28,491 bases of DNA from an uncultured Planctomycetaceae bacterium (GTDB lineage: Bacteria; Planctomycetota; Planctomycetia; Pirellulales; Pirellulaceae). The notes below the pieces were generated by a model. The model did no database searches. It saw nothing but the letters and a program-made list of their open reading frames with translations, and was not told the DNA's origin. Positions 7,506 to 13,957 of this stretch are shown one piece after another. Made by a program: the position numbers and the translations under genes. Location of the stretch: contig CAIYOB010000060.1 of the NCBI GenBank assembly GCA_903927685.1, forward strand, positions 1-28,491, written 5' to 3'. Each line of letters opens with the position of its first letter. Positions within the stretch are counted from its first letter, which is position 1.

Positions 7506-7982
7506 CTACGGCAACGCATTCAGGACTTCCAAAGCTCGGTCTGCGGTCAGGTTTCCGTAGCACTCGTCGTCGACCAGCATACTGGGGCCGCCTTCGCACA
7601 TCCCCAGGCATTCGGCGGGTTCGACCGTGAACCGGCCATCGGCCGTTGTTCCGCCGGGCGAGACGCCCAATCGCCGGCACAACTCGACCAACAGCGATTC
7701 CCCGCCGCACAGCATACACGACAGACTGCGGCAAACCCAGACGCGATGCTTGCCTAACGGCTGTTTCTCGTCGCGGAAAAAGCCGTAGAAGCTCATCGTA
7801 TCGTGAACTTGTGCCGGGTGCAGGTCCAGCAGGTCTGCGATTTCGCGAATGGCTTCCAGCGGGACATGCCGCAGGGCGTCTTGCGTGATGTGCAGCGCCG
7901 GGAGGGTGGCCGCCTGCTTGTCAGGATACTTGACCAGCTCCGCGCGGATCGCCGCTCGCATCTCGTCGGTCAGCACGCTCAT
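7506..7982 (-). CDS. nuoE: NADH-quinone oxidoreductase subunit E (2Fe-2S)
   Basis: NuoE is the thioredoxin-fold 2Fe-2S subunit (cluster N1a) that partners NuoF. The protein has 158 residues, the usual bacterial length. The helical N-terminal part contains ALHITQDALRHVP and DLLDLHPAQVHDTMSFYGFF. Cluster ligands follow the family spacing C-x4-C and C-x3-C: C84 and C89 in VCRSLSCMLCGG, then C125 and C129 in AECLGMCEGGPSM. Its ATG overlaps the nuoD stop by 4 bases (ATGA). The gap to nuoF downstream holds the A+T-rich repeat. Confidence 0.97.
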   Translation of the reverse strand: MSVLTDEMRAAIRAELVKYPDKQAATLPALHITQDALRHVPLEAIREIADLLDLHPAQVHDTMSFYGFFRDEKQPLGKHRVWVCRSLSCMLCGGESLLVELCRRLGVSPGGTTADGRFTVEPAECLGMCEGGPSMLVDDECYGNLTADRALEVLNALP

Positions 7983-9199
7983 CGGTCCAACTCCGCCGCG
8001 ATAATGTTCAGGCTGCCCAGGACGGCCACGATGTCACTGATCTGGTGGCCGACGATGATATACGGGAAGACCGCGAAATGGATGAACGACGGCGGCCGAG
8101 TTCGAGCCCGGTAGGTGCGATCGGTCCCGTCCGCGACAAGGTAAAAGCCCAATTCGCCGTTGGGCGATTCGGTCGCGGCGTACAGCTCGTCGGTCGGCGA
8201 GGGAAAGCCGCGATTGGGCATGACCAGCTCGAAGTGGTGAATCAGCCCCTCGATGCTGCGATACACGTCCGTCTTGCCCGGCAGGATCGCCTTGCCGTCC
8301 GGAGTCACATTCAGCGGACCGGCCGGCAGGTTCTCGACCGCCTGCTCGATGATCTTGATGCTCTCGAGCATCTCTTCCATGCGGACCAGGTAGCGGGCGT
8401 AACAGTCGCCGGCCTGGGCGCAGATCACGCGGAAGTCCAAGTCGCCGTAGGCCAGGTACGGATCGTCCTTGCGGACGTCCCGCACCACGCCGCTGGCCCG
8501 AGCCACCGGACCGGTGCAACTCAGGTTGGTCGCGTCCTCGCGCGACAAGACGCCGATGCCTTTGGTCCGCTCCATGAAAATGCGGTTTCGGGTCAGCAGT
8601 TTGTGCACGTCCCGGTGGGTCTTGGCAAAGCCCTTGACAAAGGCCCGCACCTTCTCCACCCATGCCGCATCGACGTCGTACAGCATGCCCCCCACGCGGG
8701 TATAGCTGGTGTGAAACCGCTGGCCCGACGCGGTCTCGACGATGTCGTAAATCAGTTCTCGCTGTTGGAAGGCGTACAGGAACGCCGTAAAAGCGCCCAA
8801 GTCCAGCCCGGTGGTGCCCACGTTCAACAGGTGGTCGTGCAGCCGCATCAATTCGGCCAGGATGGTCCGCAGGTACTTGCACCGCGGCGTCAACTCGATG
8901 CCCAGCAACTTTTCGACCGCGTGGTGCCAGGCGATCTCGTTGGCCAGCGGCGAGATGTAGTTCATCCGATCGACGATCGTGACGTACTGGTTGAAGTTCA
9001 GGTGTTCCGCCAGCTTCTCAAAACCGCTGTGCAAATAGCCGATGTCCGGCACGGCCTTGACCACCGTCTCGCCATCGAGCGTCAGGATCAACCGCAACGT
9101 CGTGTGCGTCGCGGGGTGCTGGGGCCCGAAGTTCAACGTCCACAAGTACTCCTTGGTGGACGCAGCGGGATCGGCCAGATCATGGACTTCAAAGGGCAT
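7979..9199 (-). CDS. nuoD: NADH-quinone oxidoreductase subunit D
   Basis: NuoD is the 49-kDa-type subunit, related to [NiFe]-hydrogenase large subunits, and lines the quinone reduction site. The protein has 406 residues, close to Thermus Nqo4. Signatures seen are LNFGPQHPATHTTLRLIL near residue 22, IGYLHSGFEKLAE, YVTIVDRMNYISPLANE, LMRLHDHLL, and the C-terminal HQISDIVAVLGSLNII ending AELDR. It is separate from nuoC, unlike the fused NuoCD of E. coli. ATG 9199 lies 3 bases after the nuoC stop, and its own stop overlaps nuoE. Confidence 0.97.
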   Translation of the reverse strand: MPFEVHDLADPAASTKEYLWTLNFGPQHPATHTTLRLILTLDGETVVKAVPDIGYLHSGFEKLAEHLNFNQYVTIVDRMNYISPLANEIAWHHAVEKLLGIELTPRCKYLRTILAELMRLHDHLLNVGTTGLDLGAFTAFLYAFQQRELIYDIVETASGQRFHTSYTRVGGMLYDVDAAWVEKVRAFVKGFAKTHRDVHKLLTRNRIFMERTKGIGVLSREDATNLSCTGPVARASGVVRDVRKDDPYLAYGDLDFRVICAQAGDCYARYLVRMEEMLESIKIIEQAVENLPAGPLNVTPDGKAILPGKTDVYRSIEGLIHHFELVMPNRGFPSPTDELYAATESPNGELGFYLVADGTDRTYRARTRPPSFIHFAVFPYIIVGHQISDIVAVLGSLNIIAAELDR

Positions 9200-9202
9200 G
9201 GC

Positions 9203-9697
9203 TCAACTCTCGGCTCGCGGGATCACGGGGAAATTGTGCCGCTCGCCACGGCCTCGCAGGGGATAGTCCTTCCGCAGCGGAAACGCGGTGAACTCCTCAG
9301 GCATGAGAATCCGCCGCAAGTCGGGGTGGCCTGCGAACTCGATTCCAAACATGTCAAAAACTTCGCGTTCCATCCAGTCGGCGCCTCGCCACAGCGGAAA
9401 AACACTCGGCAGCCGCAACTCCGGCTCGTTGACCGCCGTTTTCACGTAGATTCGCTGACCGCTGGTGGTGTTCAACAAAGCATACACCACGCCGAAACGG
9501 TCCCGGGCGCCCGCATAGTTCAGATAATCCACGGCGGTGATGTCGATCAACATATCAAAGCCGCAGTCGTCCTTGAGGCAGGCCAGGCAGGCGTACGCCT
9601 GGTCCGCCGCCACGTGCAGGCGAATGTTGTCGCGGAACTGCGACGTGGTACAGGCGTCAAGGCCCAGTTTCTCGCGGACAGGCGACAGGTCGATCAT
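9203..9697 (-). CDS. nuoC: NADH-quinone oxidoreductase subunit C
   Basis: NuoC is the 30-kDa-type subunit that scaffolds NuoD and NuoI in the peripheral arm. The protein has 164 residues. Family features are [14 protein letters not shown] (about 48-61) and the strongly conserved second half [20 protein letters not shown], then [20 protein letters not shown] and GRGER. The C-terminus ends shortly after this motif, as in other unfused NuoC proteins. ATG 9697 has GGAGA about 8 bases upstream and follows nuoB by 16 bases. Confidence 0.97.
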   Translation of the reverse strand: MIDLSPVREKLGLDACTTSQFRDNIRLHVAADQAYACLACLKDDCGFDMLIDITAVDYLNYAGARDRFGVVYALLNTTSGQRIYVKTAVNEPELRLPSVFPLWRGADWMEREVFDMFGIEFAGHPDLRRILMPEEFTAFPLRKDYPLRGRGERHNFPVIPRAES

Positions 9698-9713
9698 GAT
9701 GCAAGTCTCCGGC

Positions 9714-10268
9714 TCAGCCCAGGGCCTCGCGAATCCGCCGCACTTCGTCCGGTTCCAACGGTCGCGGACCTTCCGGCTCGGTCCGCGTCAGAAACTCTCG
9801 GCCATTCAACGTCCCCGTCTGCCGGATCTTGTCCTGCAGATCGATGAACGCTTTCAGCAATTGTTCAGGACGCGGTGGACAGCCCGGCACGTACATGTCC
9901 ACGGGGAGGAACCGGTCCACGCCCTGGACCACCGCATAGGTGTCGAACACGCCGCCACTGCACGCGCACGCGCCCATCGACATGCACCACTTGGGCTCCG
10001 GCATCTGCAACCAGATCCGCTGCAGTACGGGGAGCATTTTCATCACCACGCGGCCGGCAACGATCAGCAGGTCGCACTGCCGGGGACTGAACCGCATCAC
10101 CTCGGCGCCAAACCGGGCCAGATCGTGCCGCGAAGCCGCTGTGGCCATCAGTTCAATACCGCAACAGGCCGTGGCAAACGGCATCGGCCACAGGCTGTTC
10201 GTCCGAGCCCAATTGGCTGCAGCGTCCAACCGGGTCAGGAAGATGTTTTCGGGCAGCCCTAGCGCCAT
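9714..10268 (-). CDS. nuoB: NADH-quinone oxidoreductase subunit B
   Basis: NuoB carries cluster N2, the last iron-sulfur centre before quinone. The protein has 184 residues from ATG 10268. The N2 ligand pattern is complete: tandem cysteines C35-C36 in [11 protein letters not shown], a cysteine in [12 protein letters not shown] (around 95-103), and C130 in [14 protein letters not shown] longer open frame exists upstream but overlaps nuoA deeply. The ATG at 10268 has GGAG 7 bases upstream and gives the family's usual N-terminus, so it is chosen. It overlaps the end of nuoA by 10 bases. Confidence 0.97.
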   Translation of the reverse strand: MALGLPENIFLTRLDAAANWARTNSLWPMPFATACCGIELMATAASRHDLARFGAEVMRFSPRQCDLLIVAGRVVMKMLPVLQRIWLQMPEPKWCMSMGACACSGGVFDTYAVVQGVDRFLPVDMYVPGCPPRPEQLLKAFIDLQDKIRQTGTLNGREFLTRTEPEGPRPLEPDEVRRIREALG

Positions 10269-10648
10269 CGGAATACTCCTCGCCGCCAGGCGTAAACATA
10301 GGCGATGCCGAGCGTGGCCAGGAACACCAGCATCACGGCGAACACCGGGCCCCGCAAGCCCGCGGGCACGCCGCCGTCGCCGCTGTAGGCGCTCGCCGCC
10401 CACGGATACAGCAGCAGCAATTCCACGTCGAAAACGATGAACAGGATGGCGACCAGATAGAACTTGACGTCAAACGGTTGCCGCGCGTCGCCCACCGGGT
10501 CCATGCCCGATTCGTAGGGCATGTTTTTCACGACGGTGTTCCGCCTGGGGCCGATCAAATGCGTCAACACGAGGTTCGTGACGACGAACCCGATCATGAC
10601 GCCAGCGTAGGCGAGGATCGGCAGGAATGTCGAGACGTGGCTCTCCAC
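10259..10648 (-). CDS. nuoA: NADH-quinone oxidoreductase subunit A
   Basis: NuoA is a three-helix membrane subunit whose loop reaches the quinone site. The protein has 129 residues. The conserved loop and second helix are plain: YESGMDPVGDARQPFDVKFY followed by LVAILFIVFDVELLLLYPWA. The cysteine of the YECG form of the loop is serine here, as in many bacteria. The start is GTG 10648 with a good GGAGG about 8 bases upstream. It is the first gene of the Complex I operon; the nearest upstream gene on the same strand ends 178 bases away at 10827. Confidence 0.96.
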   Translation of the reverse strand: MESHVSTFLPILAYAGVMIGFVVTNLVLTHLIGPRRNTVVKNMPYESGMDPVGDARQPFDVKFYLVAILFIVFDVELLLLYPWAASAYSGDGGVPAGLRGPVFAVMLVFLATLGIAYVYAWRRGVFRWR

Positions 10649-10771
10649 GGCGGATGCCTCCCGTACACAGACTCGCAGGCTTCTGAATACACGTGACCAG
10701 TCCGGGTTCGCCGCACCGGCCCCTGCCCGTGCTTGTGAACGTCCGTCCTGAACTTCATCTGACCGCGAAGT

Positions 10772-10800
10772 ATTGTACTTGGAAGGCTAGGACCGTTGAA
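10772..10800 (-). promoter_or_regulatory. possible sigma70-type promoter of the nuo operon
   Basis: On the minus strand a TACAAT -10 hexamer (complement of 10772-10777, 5 of 6 to consensus) lies 17 bases downstream of TTCAAC (complement of 10795-10800, only 3 of 6 to TTGACA). The -10 sits inside a small palindrome, AAGTA-CAA-TACTT. It is about 125 bases upstream of the nuoA start in the gene-free 10649-10826 stretch, the natural place for an operon promoter. The -35 match is weak. Confidence 0.35.
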
Positions 10801-10826
10801 GGGGATACCTGCCGCGTTCGCGCGAC

Positions 10827-11264
10827 TCACGTTCGCCCGTAGATGTACTCCTGCAACACGTGCAGCGTCTGTTCCTGCGTGTTGGCATTGAACGCATTCA
10901 AGTCGCCGATCGAAACCAGGCCGACCAGCTTGTCACGGGCGTCGACGACTGGCAGATGGCGGATGCGACGGTTCTTCATCACCGCGCGGGCTTCGTCCAA
11001 CGTCGTTTCCGGGTTACAGACCAGCATTTCAGTCGTCATCACTTCGCTGACCAGCGTCTTGCCGGGATCCAGCCGCGCCACCACGACACGCCGCAAGATA
11101 TCCCGCTCCGAAAACACGCCGACCGGCCGTTCCCCGTCCATCACCATCAGAAAGCCGACCCGGTATTGATTCATCAACACCGCGGCCTCCATGACGGTGG
11201 CCTGCTGGTCGACGGAAATCACCCGCGATTCCTTACCTGCCAGGATGTCTTTGAGCGTCGCCAT
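10827..11264 (-). CDS. Two-CBS-domain protein
   Basis: This is a small soluble protein of 145 residues made almost entirely of one CBS pair. CBS1 spans about 12-66, with VISVDQQATVMEAAVLMNQY and GVFSERDILRR. CBS2 spans about 75-128, with VCNPETTLDEARAVMKNRRI, RHLPVVD and LVGLVSIGDLN. Such stand-alone pairs bind adenine nucleotides and act as energy sensors in several families; that role is inferred here. No catalytic or membrane domain is attached. The C-terminal tail (NTQEQTLHVLQEYIYGRT) is typical of stand-alone CBS proteins. It lies between the DUF11 gene and nuoA on the same strand with gaps of 208 and 178 bases, so co-transcription is uncertain. Confidence 0.9.
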   Translation of the reverse strand: MATLKDILAGKESRVISVDQQATVMEAAVLMNQYRVGFLMVMDGERPVGVFSERDILRRVVVARLDPGKTLVSEVMTTEMLVCNPETTLDEARAVMKNRRIRHLPVVDARDKLVGLVSIGDLNAFNANTQEQTLHVLQEYIYGRT

Positions 11265-11472
11265 ACGAATCTGCTGCGAATCGTGCAGCCCCCCCTTGTC
11301 GATCGGGAAGTGGATAGAGGTTGTCTCAGATTCTATCGAAACCGTATCGCGTGGGACAGGGCGGGACCTCGACTCCCCGTCGCGGGAAGCGCCCAGCCGG
11401 AGTCTGTTGAAGAAGGACGCCGGCGTTGCAGTGATTCGTGTTATTGAATCTCTTTATTGACAATCGCTCGTG
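11265..11472 (-). other. Intergenic region upstream of the CBS gene
   Basis: These 208 bases lie between two minus-strand genes and have no credible gene. On the minus strand a TAGAAT hexamer (complement of 11330-11335) could be a -10 for the CBS gene, but no convincing -35 lies 16-18 bases upstream. The segment next to the DUF11 stop (11430-11475) is A+T-rich and repeats the octamer TCGTGTTA at 11436 and 11467. No intrinsic terminator with a T-run was found. Confidence 0.4.
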
Positions 11473-13821
11473 TTACCGGTCGTCGTAAACGCGCGTGATT
11501 TCCTCGCGTGTGACAGCCACGGGCGTCTCGGCGGTCGCCAGTTGGACCTGGATCCGCTGGTGTCCGGCGGCGGCGCCCTGGACCTTGATCCGGTAGACGG
11601 CTTCTTCGCCCGGCCCGATGCGGGCCAGCGGATCGACCACCAGACGCTCGCCATCCACGGTGATCCGCGTCGGTCCGTCGCCGCCCAAAGGCTTGAGTTC
11701 CGGCGGCAGGCTGACGAGCAACTGGACGTTGGTGGCGGCGCTCGAGCCGCTGTTGGTCAGCGTGATCCGATAGCTCGTTTCCGCGCCGACTTCGATCGGG
11801 TCGGCTTCGTCCGTCACGGTGAATTGCAGTTCAGCCACGCTCTCGACCTGGACGACCTGTTCAAAAGACTCCTTCAGCCCCAATGCGGCTCGGCCTTCCA
11901 GTTTCAGCTTCTGCTCGCCGGGCTCCAGCGGCATGACCGTCAGCTTGGCACTGCCCGTCTGGCTGGGCGGCAGCTCTTCCAGGCTCCAGAACACGGCGTG
12001 GTTCTGCGGTTCGTATTGACCCTTGTGATCCGCCGAGACGAACTTCATGCCCTTGGGCAGGTAGGTCACCAGTTCGACTTCACGGGCCGCGGCCGTCCCC
12101 GGATTGCCGATGACCACGTCGTAGGTTGCGGGGCGGTCCAGGTAACGCATTTTCGGGCCCTGCAAGGCGACCTGTAACGCCGGGGCAACCACTTCCAGTT
12201 CCACCGCATGCTCGGCGATCAGGTTCGCATCGCCACGAACCAGAATCTGGTTTCGCACCACGCCAGGCTTGTCGGCCTTCAGTGTCAGCTGCAGTTGCCG
12301 CGATTCGTTCGGGCGCAGGCTGCCGATCTCGAATTCCAATTCCCGGCCGGCGGCGTGGGCCAGGCCTTCGGGGACGTCTTCCTCCAGGATCACGCTGTTG
12401 GCGACGCCGGTGCCCGGGTTGCTGACCGTGATGTCAAAGGCGACCGTCTCGCCGATCATCACCTTTTGCGGCCCCGTGTGAGTCACGGCCAATTGAGGCC
12501 GGGTGCACAGGGTCCGGACGGCGGCCTGGGCCTGGAAGGTGACTTGAGCCACGCTGCCAAGTTCGCCTTCGCTCAGCGGCATCAGCTGCAAGGACACCGT
12601 GGTTTCGTCGCCCGGTTGCAGCGTGCCGACGTTCCACATCAGCTGGCTGGGCGACGCCTGCGTGGCGGCCGGTGTGGCGTTGACGAATTGCGTGCCCTTG
12701 GGAATCCGGTCCAGGACGGTGACTTCGTGGGCGGCTACCTGGCCGACATTCCGGACGTGGATCTGGAACGTGGCTTCCTTGCCGACCTGGATTTCGGGAG
12801 GCGCGAGTTTCTGGACGGTCAAGGCGGGGCTCTGGACACCGTCCAGCGTCTCAGCGCCGGGCACGCCGTCGCCTTCGGATGAACCGATCGCAGCGTTGGT
12901 CAGGGGCCGGGGCGCAGAGGCACTCAGGGGATCCCCGGCGGGGGCCGAAAAGGCACTTGGCACCGGCTCCGGTTGGGCTGTGGGCGGAGGCGTCAGCACC
13001 GGCTCGCTTTCGGTTCGCGGCCGGAGCGAAAACGGCACCGTGGCGGAACCGCTGTCCGCCTGGGGGGCCGCGAGCGAAGCGGGTTCGGCCGGTGGCTCGA
13101 CAGGGTTGGGCGGCGACGCCGGAGCCGCGCTGGCATACACGCTGCTTCCGCTCGGCGCTGCGGATTCTGCGTCCGCAACGGTGGACCGAGCGGCATCCTG
13201 CAACGCGCCACCGAGCGGCGCCGACAGGCCGGCGCTGCCCGAGATCGGGGCTGCCGGCGGTTCTTCCAGGCCGGGCGAGGCGTGCGAGGCGGAGTGTGCC
13301 GAACTTGGTTGCGGTTCGTCCGGACTGGGCGGTGCCAGCGAGATCGACGACCGCTCTGTGTCAGGAGTCGGGTTGTCCGGCGGCGACCCCCACGAGGACG
13401 TCAAGCCGGCGGACGTGGGCGGCTGAAATTCCGGCAACCGAGGCTCCGCGGCTCCTTGGCCAGCGGAACGGTCCGAGGGCGGCGCCGGCGGGGGCGACGC
13501 CAGCTGGCCCGCGTCCGCCGCGTGCGATGCTGGAGTGACCGCCGGATCGAAGAACATGGGGGACTGGCGGGGCGGAGGCGGCGGATTCGCCGCGAATCCG
13601 GCGTTGCCCGCTGGGGACGGACCCGCTTCGTCGGGAATCGGCACGGGCTGAACCGGCTGGCCAGCCGACAGGTCGCCTGGCGCGGCCGGCGCCACCGCAG
13701 CCACTTCGTCTGCTGCCCACGGATTTCCCACGACGGAATAGGCTCCGGCTCCCGAGCCCAAGGTTCCGACCACGGCGGTGGTCCAGGCGACCAGACTCTT
13801 GGACATGTGGATTTTCGGCAT
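11473..13821 (-). CDS. Secreted Pro/Ala-rich protein with four DUF11-type repeats
   Basis: The probable surface or envelope protein has 782 residues from the chosen start. A signal-anchor-like stretch (about 8-31, SLVAWTTAVVGTLGSGAGAY) is followed by about 300 residues of low-complexity Pro/Ala/Ser sequence. Then come four Ig-like repeats of the DUF11 type starting near 334, 440, 544 and 660. Each opens with a GKEATFQIHVRNVG-like strand and contains LP.G..F or similar. DUF11 modules occur in bacterial surface proteins and in chlamydial OmcB; the function here is unknown. ATG 13821 is chosen because GAGGA lies 8-9 bases upstream and a signal sequence follows. The frame is open to 13971, but that would overlap the divergent cytochrome gene. 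It is not rich in cysteine, so it is not OmcB-like in cross-linking. Confidence 0.8.
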   Translation of the reverse strand: MPKIHMSKSLVAWTTAVVGTLGSGAGAYSVVGNPWAADEVAAVAPAAPGDLSAGQPVQPVPIPDEAGPSPAGNAGFAANPPPPPRQSPMFFDPAVTPASHAADAGQLASPPPAPPSDRSAGQGAAEPRLPEFQPPTSAGLTSSWGSPPDNPTPDTERSSISLAPPSPDEPQPSSAHSASHASPGLEEPPAAPISGSAGLSAPLGGALQDAARSTVADAESAAPSGSSVYASAAPASPPNPVEPPAEPASLAAPQADSGSATVPFSLRPRTESEPVLTPPPTAQPEPVPSAFSAPAGDPLSASAPRPLTNAAIGSSEGDGVPGAETLDGVQSPALTVQKLAPPEIQVGKEATFQIHVRNVGQVAAHEVTVLDRIPKGTQFVNATPAATQASPSQLMWNVGTLQPGDETTVSLQLMPLSEGELGSVAQVTFQAQAAVRTLCTRPQLAVTHTGPQKVMIGETVAFDITVSNPGTGVANSVILEEDVPEGLAHAAGRELEFEIGSLRPNESRQLQLTLKADKPGVVRNQILVRGDANLIAEHAVELEVVAPALQVALQGPKMRYLDRPATYDVVIGNPGTAAAREVELVTYLPKGMKFVSADHKGQYEPQNHAVFWSLEELPPSQTGSAKLTVMPLEPGEQKLKLEGRAALGLKESFEQVVQVESVAELQFTVTDEADPIEVGAETSYRITLTNSGSSAATNVQLLVSLPPELKPLGGDGPTRITVDGERLVVDPLARIGPGEEAVYRIKVQGAAAGHQRIQVQLATAETPVAVTREEITRVYDDR

Positions 13822-13957
13822 AGCTAGCATCCTCGACGGAGGCAAGAATTGGCGTGCGGTCCGCGAATGGAATCCGCGCGGAGGGTAATTAGCAAAAGCG
13901 GGCGGTTGCGCGAAGGTCAGTTGCAGAAAAAGAGTCCGAATCGTACCGTATGCGGTC
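13822..13957. promoter_or_regulatory. Divergent intergenic region between DUF11 and cytochrome genes
   Basis: These 136 bases separate two divergent genes and must hold both promoters if each is transcribed independently. On the plus strand TTGCAG (about 13920) and TACCGT (about 13943) are 17 bases apart, but each matches consensus at only 3 of 6 positions, so no promoter is claimed. No clear ribosome-binding site precedes the cytochrome ATG. Confidence 0.35.

Noticed and set aside
5187..7757. An 856-codon plus-strand frame opposite nuoG, nuoF and nuoE
   Set aside because: It spans three Complex I genes with complete motifs and has no recognisable domain. It is a composition artefact.
8045..9847. 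A 600-codon plus-strand frame opposite nuoD and nuoC
   Set aside because: Low-complexity Gln/Arg/Val/Asp translation typical of antisense frames, with no homology recognised.
10594..10830. A small 78-codon minus-strand frame upstream of nuoA
   Set aside because: It overlaps both nuoA and the end of the CBS gene, covers the probable promoter, and has no recognisable content or ribosome-binding site.
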